A stretch of 64,000 nt of DNA from Pseudonocardia hydrocarbonoxydans (GTDB lineage Bacteria; Actinomycetota; Actinomycetes; Mycobacteriales; Pseudonocardiaceae): NCBI RefSeq assembly GCF_006539565.1, contig NZ_BJNG01000025.1:1-64000 (forward strand), written 5' to 3'. How positions within the stretch are numbered: the first letter of the stretch is position 1; the number at the start of each line of letters is the position of its first letter. The notes beneath the pieces were generated by a model that saw only the letters and a program-made list of their open reading frames with translations, was not told the origin of the DNA and ran no database searches. The translations under genes and the position numbers were made by a program. This document shows positions 16,864 to 28,542 of this stretch, piece by piece.

Positions 16864-18461
16864 CAGGGGTCCTTCACCACGTCGGGCTCCAACAGGTCCG
16901 CCCGGAGGCGGTCGAACTCCTCGCCGTACCCGGCGCGGTCGGTGCGGGCGAGCCCACCGAGCTCCACCACGGTACGTCCGGGCTGGTCGGACGGGGTGAG
17001 GCGGGCCCAGAAGCGGCGGCGCCGCACCCCGAGCGAGGCCGCGAGACCGGCCAGCATCGTCACCGCGAAGACCAGCACCCAGACCTGCCCGGGATCGTGG
17101 CTGATCTGCAGGTTGACCCACCGGCGCACACCGTCGAACCGGATCTCCGTGCCGTCGTCGAGCGTGACCGACTGCCCCGGCACCAAATTCTCCCGCGCCA
17201 CCCGCACCAGCTCGCCGGACTCGACCTGCGCCGCGTCCACCTCGAAGATCGACTGCCCGCGCCCGTCGTCGAGGCCGAGGTCGCCGCGCAGCACGTCGAT
17301 CGCGACCTCCGGATCGCGCAGGTCGGGGAACACCGAGGTGACGACGTCGCCGCCGGAGGTGGTGGGCGCGAGCAACCCGGTGACGGCGAGCTGCCCGGTG
17401 CGCCGCTGCTCGTCGTCGGTGACGCCGGGCGGCTCGAACTTCGTGGCCCCCTCCGAGAGCAGCGTCGCCTGGTCGACCGGCCGCCACTGGACGTCGCCGG
17501 TGCGCACGTCGCCGTTCGGGAAGGTGACGGTGAAGATCGGCGCGTAACCGTTGCCGAGCAGGTAGACGCGCGCCCCGTCCGTGCGCAGCGGGTTGTTCAC
17601 CGACAGCGGGAAGGAGCGCCACTCGTCGGCCCGGCCGGCGTCGAGGTCGGCACCGGTCTGGTAGCCCAGCGCGGCGTCGTAGCGGTCGGGCTGGCCGGTG
17701 GGCAGGTAGGTGGCGGTGAAGTCGTCGACGCGGACGCAGAACGGCGCCAGGTCGGTGCCGTCGACGAGGGTGCCGGCACGGAAGGAGTCATAGCCCAGGA
17801 TCCCGGTGTTGCAGAACTCGCCGCCGCCGGCGGGGACGATCACCTGCCCCTCGTAGCCGAACAGCTTGCCCGCCGCGAACCCGATCAGCAGCCCCACCAG
17901 CGACAGGTGGAAGACCAGGTTGCCGACCTCGCGCGAGTAGCCCTTCTCCGCCGACAGCGTGCGCCCCGCCCCCTCCTCGCGCTCGGCCACCCGCCAGCCG
18001 CGCAGGCGACCGCGCACCCGCGCCGCGGCGTCGTCGAGCCCGGCGTCGACGGTGCCCCCGCCGTGGTGCGGCAGCCGGGCCAGGTTGCGCGGGGTGGCGA
18101 CGGGCCGCGCCCGCAGCGCGCGGGCGTCGTCGAAGGTGCGGGGCAGGACGCAGCCGATCAGCGACGTCATCAGCAGCAGGTAGATCGCCGCGAACCAGGG
18201 CGCGGCGAACACGTCGAAGGCGCCGACGCGGTCGAGCAGCGGGGCGAGCGTCGGGTAGTCGGTGAAGTACTGGTCGACCAGGCGCTGGTTGAGCGAGCGC
18301 TGCGGCAGCAGCGCGCCGGGCATCGCGGCCAGGGCCAGCAGGAACAGCAGCACCAGTGCGGTGCGCATCGAGGTCAGCGAGCGCCAGGCGTTGCGCAGGG
18401 CCGTCCAGCCCGGCGGCGGGGTGCGCGCGGGGGTGGCGCGGACCGGGGTGTCGGTGACCAT
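16863..18461 (-). CDS. resB: ResB-family cytochrome c biogenesis protein
   Basis: 532 aa. Three N-terminal helices (ALVLLFLLALAAMPGALLPQRS, FAAIYLLLMTSLIGCVLPR, NLVFHLSLVGLLIGFAAGK) precede a large extracytoplasmic domain, with a final helix WVLVFAVTMLAGLAASLGV near residue 460. The conserved FHLSLVG histidine is present. It forms the heme-handling complex with CcsB. Its ATG directly abuts the ccdA stop (TAGATG). System II is expected, since menaquinone-dependent respiration needs c-type cytochromes of the bc1 branch. Confidence 0.94.
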   Translation of the reverse strand: MVTDTPVRATPARTPPPGWTALRNAWRSLTSMRTALVLLFLLALAAMPGALLPQRSLNQRLVDQYFTDYPTLAPLLDRVGAFDVFAAPWFAAIYLLLMTSLIGCVLPRTFDDARALRARPVATPRNLARLPHHGGGTVDAGLDDAAARVRGRLRGWRVAEREEGAGRTLSAEKGYSREVGNLVFHLSLVGLLIGFAAGKLFGYEGQVIVPAGGGEFCNTGILGYDSFRAGTLVDGTDLAPFCVRVDDFTATYLPTGQPDRYDAALGYQTGADLDAGRADEWRSFPLSVNNPLRTDGARVYLLGNGYAPIFTVTFPNGDVRTGDVQWRPVDQATLLSEGATKFEPPGVTDDEQRRTGQLAVTGLLAPTTSGGDVVTSVFPDLRDPEVAIDVLRGDLGLDDGRGQSIFEVDAAQVESGELVRVARENLVPGQSVTLDDGTEIRFDGVRRWVNLQISHDPGQVWVLVFAVTMLAGLAASLGVRRRRFWARLTPSDQPGRTVVELGGLARTDRAGYGEEFDRLRADLLEPDVVKDP

Positions 18462-19238
18462 CTAGAGCACCGGGGTGAATCCGGCGATCGAGACCTGCAG
18501 CTGCGCCAGCATGCCGCCCCAGAGCCCGCTGACGAGCAGGACGCCGACCCCGACCATCAGCACGCCGCCGCCGATCTGGATGGCGCGGGTGTGGCGGCGC
18601 AGCCAGCCCAGCGCGGTGACCGCCCGGGAGGCGCCGAGGGCGATGACGACGAACGGCAGCCCGAGCCCGGCGCAGTAGGCCAGCGTGAGGACCACCCCGC
18701 GCAGCGATCCGCCCCCGGTGCCCGCCGCGACGGCGACGACCCCGGCCAGCGTCGGGCCGATGCACGGCACCCAGCCCAGCCCGAACACCGCGCCCAGCAG
18801 CGGGGCCCCCCACAGCCCGGCGCGCGGCACCCAGTGCACGCGGCGCTCGTTCTGCAGCACCGGGATCAGCCCGACGAACGCGAGCCCCATCGCGATCATG
18901 ACGACCCCGCCGACGCGCTGCAGCACCGCCTCGTTGGCCACCAGCGTGTCGGCCAGCCACACGACGCCGGTGAGGATGGCGCCGAACACCACGGTGAACC
19001 CGGCGACGAACAGCCCCGCCGCCCCGGCCACCCGCCACCTCCCGCTGCGCCGCTCCCGCGCCTGTGCCGGGCTCGCCGGCGGGGCGTCGGCCCCGACCAG
19101 ACCGGCCAGGTAGGCGAGGTAGCCGGGGACCAGCGGCACGACGCACGGGGACGCGAAACTCACCGCTCCCGCCAGTACGGCCACGAGGGCCGCGACCAGC
19201 AGCGGGCCGGAGACCGCGAGGGTGGTCGAGGGGTCCAT
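18462..19238 (-). CDS. ccdA: CcdA/DsbD-type thiol-reducing membrane protein
   Basis: 258 aa, six helices. The paired cysteines of the family are SFASPCVVPLVPGYL (helix 1) and LGWVPCIGPTL (helix 4). It moves electrons from cytoplasmic thioredoxin to the outer face to keep apocytochrome CXXCH cysteines reduced. ATG 19238 gives the normal N-terminus; the region further upstream is a repeat array. It precedes resB and ccsB with no spacing, so the three form one transcription unit with the TlpA-like gene close upstream. Confidence 0.94.
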   Translation of the reverse strand: MDPSTTLAVSGPLLVAALVAVLAGAVSFASPCVVPLVPGYLAYLAGLVGADAPPASPAQARERRSGRWRVAGAAGLFVAGFTVVFGAILTGVVWLADTLVANEAVLQRVGGVVMIAMGLAFVGLIPVLQNERRVHWVPRAGLWGAPLLGAVFGLGWVPCIGPTLAGVVAVAAGTGGGSLRGVVLTLAYCAGLGLPFVVIALGASRAVTALGWLRRHTRAIQIGGGVLMVGVGVLLVSGLWGGMLAQLQVSIAGFTPVL

Positions 19239-19289
19239 CGGGCTCCAGGGTAGGCCCGCCCGCCCCGCCTGCGCGCGCCGGGTTCTACA

Positions 19290-19615
19290 ACGTGTAGTGC
19301 GCGGACTCCCCCGCACGCTCGATCCCCCGCGCCCGGTCGACCCCGCGCACCCCCGATCCCCCGCGCCCGGTCGACCCCGCGCACCCTCGATCCCCACGCG
19401 CACCGTCTACCTCCCGCGCACACGCTCGACGGTGCGCGCAGGCCCGAAGGATGCGCGCGGGCCCCCACGCGCACCCTCGATCCCCACGCGCACCCTCCAT
19501 CCCCACGCGCACGGTCTGCCCCCACGCGCACAGTCGACGGTGCGCGCAGGCCCGAAGGATGCGCGCGGGCCCCGGGGCGCGCGGGGCCGACCGGTGCGCG
19601 CGGGTGCCGGGGCCG
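19290..19615. repeat. GCGCACCCTCGATCCCCAC repeat array
   Basis: About 0.33 kb of degenerate tandem units around GCGCACCCTCGATCCCCAC and GCGCCCGGTCGACCCC. It includes two nearly identical blocks CGACGGTGCGCGCAGGCC followed by CGAAGGATGCGCGCGGGCCC, near 19429 and 19527. Frames open through it on both strands are low-complexity and not credible genes. It fills the whole space between ccdA and the TlpA-like gene. Confidence 0.75.
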
Positions 19616-19621
19616 GCCGCG

Positions 19622-20194
19622 TCAGGCCGGCTCGGCCACCAGCCGCTCGACGACGGGGATCAGCTCGGGGACCCGGATCTGCGTCAGGTACACCGCGGCC
19701 ACCCGGTGCTGCTTGTCGAGCACCAGCGTCGACGGCGTGGTGTTGCGCGGGTAGCCCGAGAGCTGCGCGAGCGTGCGGGCCGGGCTGTCGTAGATCGAGT
19801 CGAAGGTCAGGCCGCGGTCGCGGACGAAGTCGGCGGCGGCGTCGCGGGAGTCGCGGACGTCGAGCCCGAGCACCGACACCCCCTCGACGGTGTCCTGCAC
19901 GAACTGCAGGTCGGGCATCTCCTCGCGGCACGGCCCGCACCACGAGCCCCACACGTTGAGCACCACGACCTGGCCCTGGTAGTCCTCGAGACCGATCTCG
20001 GTGCCCGGGTTCAGCAGGCTCTCCCCCGAGATCCCGGTGACGCGCCCGCGCTCGGCTGGCGGGTCGTAGAGGATCGTGGTCTGCCCGCCGGGCGCGACGA
20101 AGGTGAACTCGCCGTCGCTCGCCACGGCGTCCTGGCTGCTGGAGCAACCGGCCAGGGCCAGCAGCGCGACGAGCGCGAGCGCGAGCCGCCTCAT
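19622..20194 (-). CDS. TlpA/ResA-like thioredoxin lipoprotein
   Basis: 190 aa. A signal peptide with lipobox LLALAGC (Cys at about residue 17) predicts an outer-face lipid anchor. A thioredoxin fold follows with the active site WGSWCGPCREEMPDLQ. In system II pathways such proteins receive electrons from CcdA and reduce apocytochrome c, which fits its place just upstream of ccdA-resB-ccsB. Its ATG overlaps the stop of the preceding phosphatase gene by four bases. Confidence 0.9.
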   Translation of the reverse strand: MRRLALALVALLALAGCSSSQDAVASDGEFTFVAPGGQTTILYDPPAERGRVTGISGESLLNPGTEIGLEDYQGQVVVLNVWGSWCGPCREEMPDLQFVQDTVEGVSVLGLDVRDSRDAAADFVRDRGLTFDSIYDSPARTLAQLSGYPRNTTPSTLVLDKQHRVAAVYLTQIRVPELIPVVERLVAEPA

Positions 20195-20817
20195 GCGCCG
20201 GTCTGCCGCGGGTCGCTCGACCCGGCGGGTTCGCTGTAGCGCAGCTGGACGAGCGCGGCGTCGTCGAACACCAGGGTGGTGAGCGAGGCGAGTCCGCACT
20301 GCCGCTTGCGGGGGTCGTGCCACAGGCGCTGCCCGGTGACGAACCGCCGCAACGTCCAGATCGGCAGCTGGTGCGACACGCACAGCACCTCGCGGCCCGG
20401 CGCCAGCTCGCGCGCGCGGTGCACGGCGCCGAGCATCCGGTGCGCGATCTGCAGGTACGGCTCGCCCCACGACGGCGTGAACGGGTCGCGCAGCTTCGGC
20501 CAGTGCCACGGGCTGCGCAGCGCCCCGTCGCCGACGGCGACCTTGAGCCCTTCGAACCGGTTGTCCGCCTCGATCAGCCCGTCGTCGGTGCCGACGTCGA
20601 GGCCGTGCGCGGCCGCGATCGGCGCCGCGGTCTCCTGCGCGCGCTGCAGCGGCGAGGCGACGACGGCGCCCAGGTCGGCGTCACCGAGCGCCTTCGCGAC
20701 GAGCCCCGCCTGGTGGCGGCCGTTCTCGGAGAGGTGGAAGCCGGGGATGCGGCCGTAGAGGATGCCCTCGGGGTTGTGCACCTCGCCGTGGCGCAACACG
20801 TGCACGGTGGTCCTCAC
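20191..20817 (-). CDS. Histidine-phosphatase superfamily protein
   Basis: 208 aa. The RHG catalytic motif is [14 protein letters not shown] at the N-terminus. [14 protein letters not shown] and [13 protein letters not shown] supply the other conserved catalytic arginine and histidine. It corresponds to Rv0525 in the hemL-ccdA block of mycobacteria; substrate unknown. GTG 20817 overlaps the hemL stop by four bases (GTGA), and its own stop overlaps the next gene, so it is part of a translationally coupled chain. Confidence 0.85.
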   Translation of the reverse strand: MRTTVHVLRHGEVHNPEGILYGRIPGFHLSENGRHQAGLVAKALGDADLGAVVASPLQRAQETAAPIAAAHGLDVGTDDGLIEADNRFEGLKVAVGDGALRSPWHWPKLRDPFTPSWGEPYLQIAHRMLGAVHRARELAPGREVLCVSHQLPIWTLRRFVTGQRLWHDPRKRQCGLASLTTLVFDDAALVQLRYSEPAGSSDPRQTGA

Positions 20818-22130
20818 GGCGTCGCCCCGGCGGCCGCCCGCGCCGCTGTGGGCAGGGCGGCCTCGATCGTCTCCCAGCACCGGTCGTCGAGCGCCGCGGA
20901 GACGAACCACGCCTCGTAGGCGCTCGGCGGCGGGTACACCCCGCGTTCGAGCAGCGCGTGGAAGAACGCCGGGAAGCGCCAGGTGGCCGCGGCCTGCGCG
21001 CCCGCGTAGTCACGCACCTCGTCCTCGGTGAAGAACACCGACAGCATCGAGCCCGCGTACTGGACGCGGTGCGGCACCCCGGCCGCCGACAGCGCGTCGC
21101 CGAGCAGGGTGCCCAGGCGCGTCGCGTTGGCGTCGAGCGCGGCGTAGACGGCGTCGTCGGCCGCGCGCAGCGTCGCGAGACCGGCGGCGACGGCGACGGG
21201 GTTCCCGGACAGCGTGCCCGCCTGGTAGACCGGCCCGGCAGGCGCGAGGTGCGCCATGTGGGCCGCCGGGCCGCCGAACGCCGCCGCGGGCAGCCCGCCG
21301 GACATGACCTTGCCGAAGGTGTAGAGGTCACCCGCCACCCCGTCGACGCCGAACCAGCCCGACGGCGACACGCGGAACCCCGTCATCACCTCGTCGACGA
21401 CGAGCAGCGCGCCGTGGGCGTGGCAGACCTCGCGCAGCCCGGCGTTGAAGCCGGGCACCGGCGCGATCGCGCCCATGTTGCCCGCGGCCGCCTCGGTGAT
21501 GACGCAGGCGATCTCGGCGCCGCGCTCGGCGAAGACCGCGCGCACGGCGTCGAGGTCGTTGTAGGGCAGCACGACCGTGTCGGCCGCCTGCGCGCCGGTG
21601 ACGCCGGGGCTGGTCGGCAGCCCGAGCGTGGCGACGCCGGACCCGGCCTGGGCCAGCAGCGCGTCGACGTGGCCGTGGTAGCAGCCCGCGAACTTGACGA
21701 CCACCTTCCGGCCGGTGATGCCGCGGGCCAGCCGGATCGCGCTCATCGTGGCCTCGGTGCCGGAGTTGACCAGCCGCACCTGCTCCACCGGCGCGACCCG
21801 CGCGATGATCGCTTCGGCCAGCTCGATCTCGGCGGGGGTCGGGGCGCCGAAGGACAGCCCCTGCCCGGCGGCGCTGCGCACGGCGTCGACGACGGCCGGG
21901 TGCGCGTGCCCGAGGATCATCGGCCCCCAGGAGCAGATGAGGTCGACGTAGGTGGAGCCGTCGGCGTCGGTGAGCCACGGGCCCTGCGCCGAGGTCATGA
22001 ACCGCGGTGTACCGCCCACCGAGGTGAACGCGCGGACCGGGGAGTTGACCCCACCCGGGATCACGGTGCAGGCGCGGGCGAACAGTTCCTGGGACGACGA
22101 CGTGCGTGAGGCCACGACCGCCAGTCTCAC
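20814..22130 (-). CDS. hemL: Glutamate-1-semialdehyde 2,1-aminomutase
   Basis: 438 aa class III PLP aminotransferase that converts glutamate-1-semialdehyde to 5-aminolevulinate in the C5 heme pathway. Visible signatures: [44 protein letters not shown] and the PLP-lysine motif [15 protein letters not shown] 22130 is used; an in-frame GTG at 22115 is equally possible. It works downstream of HemA, encoded at 27-28.5 kb. Confidence 0.96.
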   Translation of the reverse strand: MRLAVVASRTSSSQELFARACTVIPGGVNSPVRAFTSVGGTPRFMTSAQGPWLTDADGSTYVDLICSWGPMILGHAHPAVVDAVRSAAGQGLSFGAPTPAEIELAEAIIARVAPVEQVRLVNSGTEATMSAIRLARGITGRKVVVKFAGCYHGHVDALLAQAGSGVATLGLPTSPGVTGAQAADTVVLPYNDLDAVRAVFAERGAEIACVITEAAAGNMGAIAPVPGFNAGLREVCHAHGALLVVDEVMTGFRVSPSGWFGVDGVAGDLYTFGKVMSGGLPAAAFGGPAAHMAHLAPAGPVYQAGTLSGNPVAVAAGLATLRAADDAVYAALDANATRLGTLLGDALSAAGVPHRVQYAGSMLSVFFTEDEVRDYAGAQAAATWRFPAFFHALLERGVYPPPSAYEAWFVSAALDDRCWETIEAALPTAARAAAGATP

Positions 22131-22152
22131 ATCCGCCCGGACGGGGCGCGCC

Positions 22153-22923
22153 TCAGGCCCGGGGGCGGGAGAAGTACGCGTTCGACGGAGCGAGGAACAG
22201 GATGACCGCCCCGCCGACGGCGAGCGCCACCGGCGCCAGCAGGATCACCGCGCTCGCCGGGTCGGCCGCACCGCCGGAGACGGCGCCGAACACCAGGAAC
22301 ACCGAGAAGCCGCCGGTCATGACGGCGAGCAGGATGCGCGCCCAGTTGCGGCCGGTGAAGGCCAGCACGGCGAACAGGATGTAGATCAGCGCGAGCGCGG
22401 CGAAGATCCCGCCGAACACCCGCAGGAACGACAGCAGCGACTCGGGTGTGAGCCCGGCCTGGGCCAGCTCCGGCGCGTCGAGCAGTTCCGGCGGGATGAC
22501 CGAGGTGTCGAGCGGCACCACCAGGAACAGCACGCCGAACGCGAGGAAGGGCAGCGCCGAGAGGATCGACAGGACCAGCCCGACGACCATGATGCCGGGC
22601 CGCGACACCGGCGCCGGCCGGTCGCCCATTCCGGCCGGGTAGCCGCCGTAGGGCGACTGGCCGTACGGCGACGCCTGGGCGTAGGGGTTGTACGGGTAGG
22701 GCGATCCGCCCTGCGGGGACTGGCCGGGATAGGGCTGGCCGGGACCGGGCTGGCCGGGACCGGGCTGACCGGGATGCGGCTGGCCGGGGTAGGGCGTCTG
22801 CTGGGTCGGCCCGTCACCGGCCGGGTACGGGTACTGCACGCCGCCGTACCCGGTGCCGTAGGTCGGCTGGCCCTGTTGGCCGGGGTACGGCTGACCCTTC
22901 TCGGGGTCCGGCGGAGTGCTCAC
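22153..22923 (-). CDS. Membrane protein with Pro/Gly/Gln-rich N-terminus
   Basis: 256 aa. The first 105 residues are low complexity with YPGQP and GPGQP repeats. The rest has about four hydrophobic helices ([57 protein letters not shown]). The GTG at 22923 is the likely start. It resembles other actinobacterial proline-rich-tailed membrane proteins of unknown function, such as the neighbouring DUF4282 gene. Confidence 0.75.
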   Translation of the reverse strand: MSTPPDPEKGQPYPGQQGQPTYGTGYGGVQYPYPAGDGPTQQTPYPGQPHPGQPGPGQPGPGQPYPGQSPQGGSPYPYNPYAQASPYGQSPYGGYPAGMGDRPAPVSRPGIMVVGLVLSILSALPFLAFGVLFLVVPLDTSVIPPELLDAPELAQAGLTPESLLSFLRVFGGIFAALALIYILFAVLAFTGRNWARILLAVMTGGFSVFLVFGAVSGGAADPASAVILLAPVALAVGGAVILFLAPSNAYFSRPRA

Positions 22924-22987
22924 CGGGCCACCGTAGATCCCGGCCCGGGCGCTGTCCACGCGGCTCCCCGGACCGGGACCATGATCG

Positions 22988-23416
22988 TCAGCGGCGGTGG
23001 TGGATGTCCTCGGACATGCGCACGACGGCGTAGTAGAACTCCAGCGACACCCGCAGCAGCGCGATGGCGAACAGCGCGAAGATCGCCCCGAAGATGAGGA
23101 TGCCGATCCCGGCCGCCGCACCCAGCGCGCTGAACCCGATGACGACGTAGCCGAGCCAGCCGAGCACGATCAGCACGGTGCCGATGATGTAGAGGATCCG
23201 GATCAGGCCGGGCGTCGCGAAGCTGTCGAAGGTGAAGTCGAACAGCGCCGAGAAGAAGCTCTTCTGCGCGGGCGCGCCGGACGGGCCGCCGGGGGGCGGC
23301 CCCCAGCCGGCGGGCTGCTGCTGGCCGTAGCCACCGGGAGGCGGCGGGTAGGGCGGCTGCTGCCCACCCTGCCAACCCTGGTTTCCGGGCTGGCCGCCTG
23401 CGGGGTCGTAGCTCAT
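22988..23416 (-). CDS. DUF4282-type membrane protein
   Basis: 142 aa. A Gly/Pro/Gln-rich N-terminus (about 50 residues) is followed by FFSALFDFTFDSFATPGLIRILYIIG and two membrane helices, ending RVSLEFYYAVVRMSEDIHH. That C-terminal block is the DUF4282 signature. It probably sits in the cytoplasmic membrane. The ATG is preceded by GAGGAGAACG. It is in the same direction as the gene at 22153 and separated by 64 bases. Confidence 0.82.
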   Translation of the reverse strand: MSYDPAGGQPGNQGWQGGQQPPYPPPPGGYGQQQPAGWGPPPGGPSGAPAQKSFFSALFDFTFDSFATPGLIRILYIIGTVLIVLGWLGYVVIGFSALGAAAGIGILIFGAIFALFAIALLRVSLEFYYAVVRMSEDIHHRR

Positions 23417-23517
23417 CGTTCTCCTCGGTGCGCTCGCTCGGCGCTTCGCAGAAGCCCCGTGATCAATTGGCGGCGGCAGCGTACACCCGATAACCGCCGG
23501 TGAGGGGGCGTCGACGC

Positions 23518-24498
23518 TCAGCCGCGACCGAGTCGCAACGCCGCCTCCGTGGCCCAGTAGGTGAGAACCAGATCGGCCCCGGCCCGGCGGATCGAGGTGA
23601 GCGTCTCGGCGATCGTGCGCTCGCGGTCGAGCCAGCCGTTCGCCGCCGCCGCCTCGACCATCGCGTACTCCCCCGACACCTGGTAGGCCGCCACCGGCAC
23701 GTCGGCCACCTCGGCGACCGCGCGCAGCACGTCGAGATAGGACATCGCGGGCTTGACCATCACCAGGTCGGCGCCCTCCTCGAGGTCCAGCGCGAGCTCG
23801 CGCAGCGACTCCCGCACGTTGGCCGGATCCTGCTGGTAGGCCTTGCGGTCGCCCTTGAGCTGGGAGTCGACGGCCTCGCGGAACGGCCCGAAGAAGGCGG
23901 AGGCGTACTTCGCGGTGTAGGCGAGGATGCCGGTGTCGGTGTGCCCCGCCGCGTCGAGCGCGTCGCGGATGACGCCGACCTGGCCGTCCATCATGCCGCT
24001 GGGCCCGAGCAGGTGGGCCCCCGCGTCGGCCTGGGCCACGGCCATCTCGGCGTAGACGGCGAGGGTGGCATCGTTGTCCACGCCCCCCTGCGCGTCGAGC
24101 AGCCCGCAGTGGCCGTGGTCGGTGAACTCGTCGAGGCAGGTGTCGGCCATCAGCACCGACGCGTCGCCGATCTCGGCGCGGACGTCGCGCAGCGCGGCGT
24201 TGAGCACGCCGTCCGGGTCGACGCCCGCGGAGCCGGTGGCGTCGCGCACCGCGGGGACGCCGAACAGCATCAGCCCCCCGACGCCCGCCTCGACGGCCTC
24301 CACGCACGCCTTGCGCAGCGAGTCGCGGGTGTGCTGGACGACCCCCGGCATCGACGCGATCGGCGCCGGCTCCGTGATGCCCTCCCGCACGAACAGCGGG
24401 AGCACCAGGTGCCGGGGCCGCAGGTCGGTCTCGGCGACGAGCCGCCGCAGGGCCGGGGTGGAACGCAGCCGGCGCGGCCGGTGGGAGGGGAAGGCCAT
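23518..24498 (-). CDS. hemB: Porphobilinogen synthase (ALA dehydratase)
   Basis: 326 aa; condenses two 5-aminolevulinates to porphobilinogen. Schiff-base lysines are in [17 protein letters not shown] and [12 protein letters not shown]. The metal-site loop reads [15 protein letters not shown], with two of the three cysteines of zinc enzymes and Asp at the middle position, the usual actinobacterial form. It follows hemD in the same direction but is separated from it by a terminator-like hairpin and a large repeat hairpin, so it may have its own promoter. Confidence 0.96.
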   Translation of the reverse strand: MAFPSHRPRRLRSTPALRRLVAETDLRPRHLVLPLFVREGITEPAPIASMPGVVQHTRDSLRKACVEAVEAGVGGLMLFGVPAVRDATGSAGVDPDGVLNAALRDVRAEIGDASVLMADTCLDEFTDHGHCGLLDAQGGVDNDATLAVYAEMAVAQADAGAHLLGPSGMMDGQVGVIRDALDAAGHTDTGILAYTAKYASAFFGPFREAVDSQLKGDRKAYQQDPANVRESLRELALDLEEGADLVMVKPAMSYLDVLRAVAEVADVPVAAYQVSGEYAMVEAAAANGWLDRERTIAETLTSIRRAGADLVLTYWATEAALRLGRG

Positions 24499-24525
24499 GG
24501 GGCCACCCTACGACCGCCCCGCCCC

Positions 24526-24595
24526 GGACTCGGGGGCGGGAAACGGGGGACTCGCGGGGGTGGGCGCGAGTCCCCCGTTTCCCGTCCGCGAGTCC
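24526..24595. repeat. 30-bp-arm hairpin of the GCGAGTCCCCCGTTTCC family
   Basis: The left arm, 24526-24555, and right arm, 24566-24595, are complementary over 30 bases with two mismatches, around a 10-base G-rich loop. The arm contains GCGAGTCCCCCGTTTCCC, the same unit as the tandem array at 1141-1245. It lies between hemB and hemD. Confidence 0.75.
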
Positions 24596-24659
24596 CCGGA
24601 TCTCCGCACCGCCGCGGGCCGGTGGCCACCCCGGGGTCGCTCCGTGGGCACGAACACGA

Positions 24660-24690
24660 CCGCCCTCCCACCGACGAGGTGGGAGGGCGG
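24660..24690 (-). terminator. Hairpin terminator after hemD
   Basis: CCGCCCTCCCACC and GGTGGGAGGGCGG form a perfect 13-bp stem with the loop GACGA, 17 bases past the hemD stop. It is a strong candidate for ending or attenuating the rex-hemA-hemC-hemD transcript. Confidence 0.75.
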
Positions 24691-24707
24691 CTCCGTGACG
24701 GGCACGG

Positions 24708-26246
24708 TCAGCGGCGGCGGGCCTTGGCCTTGCGCGGGGGCGGGAGGGCCCCCTCGGCCCGGAGCCGGGCGGCGTGTGCGGCGAGGGCGTCGACCAGGGC
24801 GGGGACGCGGGCCTCCTCCGGCTGCACGTCGACGCGCAGGCCGAACTCGCGCGCCGTCTCCGCGGTCTGCGGGCCGATGCACGCGACGATCGTGCGGGCG
24901 TGCGGCTTGCCCGCGATCCCGACGAGGTTGCGCACGGTGGACGAGCTGGTGAAGCACACCGCGTCGAACCCGCCGGTCTTGATCGCCTCGCGGATCGGCG
25001 CGGGCGGCGGGGCGGCCCGGACGGTGCGGTAGGCGGTGACGTCGTCGATCTCCCAGCCGCGCTCCTGCAGGCCGGCGGAGAGGGTCTCGGTGGCGATGTC
25101 AGCACGCGGGAGCAGCACGCGGTCGACCGGGTCGAGCACGTCGTCGTAGGGCGGGAAGATCCCCAGCAGGCCCTCGGAGCTGGACTCCTGCGACTCCTCG
25201 ATGTCGGGCACCAGCTCGGGCACGATGCCGAACCCGCGCACCTTCTCCGCGGTGGCCGTGCCGACGCAGGCGATCTTGACGCCGGAGAACGCGCGGGCGT
25301 CGAGGCCGAACTCGGCGAACTTCTCCCACACGGCCTTGACGGCGTTGGTCGAGGTGAACACGACCCACTGGTAGCGCCCGTCGACCAGGCCCTTGACGGC
25401 GCGCTCCATCTGGGTGGGCGAGCGCGGGGGCTCGACGGCGATCGTCGGCACCTCCTCGGCGCTGGCCCCGTGGACGGCGAGCCGGTCGCTCATGGCGCCC
25501 GCCTGGTCCTTCGTCCGCGGGACGAGCACGCGCCACCCGTACAGGGCACGCGACTCCCACCAGGACAGCTCCGCGCGCATGCCGACCTCGTCGCCGATCG
25601 TGACGACCAGCGGTCCCTCCAGCTCGGCGGCGTCGGCCGCGAGCGTGGCCAGGGTGGCCTGCACGGTCTTCTGCGTGGTCTGCGAGCCACCCGAGGTGAC
25701 CGCGACGGGCGTCTGCGCCGCGCGGCCGTGCTCGGTGAGGCGGCTGGCGATCTCGGCCAGGTGCGTGGGGCCCGCGTGCAGCACCAGTACCCCGGGCGCC
25801 ACCGCGAGCGCGGCCCAGTCGACGCCCGCACGGACGTCGGCCTCGATGTGCGCCGACCCGAGCGGGACGCCCGCGTAGGCGGGGACCGCGGTGCCCGACG
25901 GCACGCCGGGTACGACGTCGAACGCCACCTCGGCGCCGGACACCGCGAGGGCCTCGGCCACCACGGCGTCGACGGTCAGCGGGTCGCCGCTGACCAGTCG
26001 CGTCACGGTGCGCCCGGCGCGGGCCTCGGCGACCAGGTCACGCGCGACGTCGGCGGGCTGACCCACCGCCGGCCGTACCTCGGCGCCCTCCGCGGCGAGC
26101 GCGAGGATGGCCTCGGGCACGTCGGGGTCGGTGACGATCAGCGGCGCGGACGCGATGGCGTCGCGCGCACGCACGGTGAGCAGACCGGGATCGCCGGGGC
26201 CACTGCCCACGAAGGCTACCCGTCCGGTGGAAGGTGCTCGGTTCAT
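24708..26246 (-). CDS. hemD: Uroporphyrinogen-III C-methyltransferase / uroporphyrinogen-III synthase fusion
   Basis: 512 aa bifunctional protein of the common actinobacterial form. The N-terminal half is a tetrapyrrole methylase ([41 protein letters not shown]). It is followed by a HemD domain beginning [16 protein letters not shown], with [12 protein letters not shown] and [12 protein letters not shown]. The methylase supports precorrin-2/siroheme formation; the synthase closes uroporphyrinogen III. Its start overlaps the hemC stop by four bases. A lysine/arginine-rich tail ends the protein. Confidence 0.93.
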   Translation of the reverse strand: MNRAPSTGRVAFVGSGPGDPGLLTVRARDAIASAPLIVTDPDVPEAILALAAEGAEVRPAVGQPADVARDLVAEARAGRTVTRLVSGDPLTVDAVVAEALAVSGAEVAFDVVPGVPSGTAVPAYAGVPLGSAHIEADVRAGVDWAALAVAPGVLVLHAGPTHLAEIASRLTEHGRAAQTPVAVTSGGSQTTQKTVQATLATLAADAAELEGPLVVTIGDEVGMRAELSWWESRALYGWRVLVPRTKDQAGAMSDRLAVHGASAEEVPTIAVEPPRSPTQMERAVKGLVDGRYQWVVFTSTNAVKAVWEKFAEFGLDARAFSGVKIACVGTATAEKVRGFGIVPELVPDIEESQESSSEGLLGIFPPYDDVLDPVDRVLLPRADIATETLSAGLQERGWEIDDVTAYRTVRAAPPPAPIREAIKTGGFDAVCFTSSSTVRNLVGIAGKPHARTIVACIGPQTAETAREFGLRVDVQPEEARVPALVDALAAHAARLRAEGALPPPRKAKARRR

Positions 26247-27186
26247 CTGTTCTCTGAACTCCTGTTGGCGGTTCCCAGGGACAGCGAGCTGCCCCCCAGG
26301 TCGAGCAGCTCGGCGGCGAGTGCCGCTCCGAGCTTCTCGGCGACGTCCATGTCTCCGGTGATCGAGGCGCGGATCAGCGCCCCGTCATCGGTGCCCACCA
26401 CGGCGCGTAGTGAGATGCGGTCGAGAATGTGGCCGTCGTCGTCGAGGTCGGAGACGACGTCGGCGAGCGCCCCGACGGGCGCCTGGCAGCCGGCCTCCAG
26501 GGTGGCCAGCACCGCCCGCTCCGCGACGACGGCGGCCCGGGTGAGCGGGTCGTCGAGCGCGGAGGCGAGCGCGTCGGACAGGGCGGCGTCGTCGGCGAGA
26601 CACTCGATCGCCAACGCCCCCTGCGCCGGTGCGGAGAGCATCTGCACCGGGTCGAGCAGCTCGGTGGCGTCGCCGATCCGGCCGAGCCTGCGCAGCCCGG
26701 CCGCGGCCACGACGACCGCGTCCAGCTCGCCGGAGCGCACCTTCCCGACGCGGGTGTCGACGTTGCCGCGGATCGCCACGACCTCCCACTCCGGCCCCAG
26801 CGCCAGCAGCTGCGACGCCCGGCGCGGCGACCCCGTCCCGATGCGCGAGCCGGCGGGCAGCTGGCCCAGCACCAGGCCGTCACGGGCCACCAGTGCGTCG
26901 CGGGGGTCCTCCCGCGGCGGCACGGCGGCGACGACGAGCCGGGGGTCCGGCGCCGTCGGCAGGTCCTTGTAGGAGTGCACGGCCACGTCGATCCGGCCGT
27001 CCACCAGCGCCTCGCGCAGCGACGAGACGAACACCCCGACGCCCAGCTCGACGACGGGCGCGAGCGAGCGGTCGCCCGGCGAGCTGATCTCGACGAGCTC
27101 GCACTCGTGGCCCGCGTCGCGCAGGCGCTGCGCGACGTGCCCGGACTGGGCGACGGCGAGCGCGCTGGGCCGGGTACCGACACGGA

Positions 27187-27190
<4 letters not shown>
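26243..27190 (-). CDS. hemC: Hydroxymethylbilane synthase
   Basis: 315 aa. Polymerises four porphobilinogens using a dipyrromethane cofactor attached to the cysteine in [11 protein letters not shown]. Other signatures are [29 protein letters not shown] and [15 protein letters not shown] 27190 overlaps the hemA stop and its own stop overlaps hemD, so rex-hemA-hemC-hemD is one coupled operon. Confidence 0.96.

Positions 27191-28538
<1,348 letters not shown>

Positions 28539-28542
<4 letters not shown>

Noticed and set aside
19160-19531. Repetitive frames encoding RVGARAH/RACARE-type peptides in the 19.3-kb array
   Set aside because: They follow the DNA repeat in several frames on both strands and have no start signal; treated as non-coding repeat.
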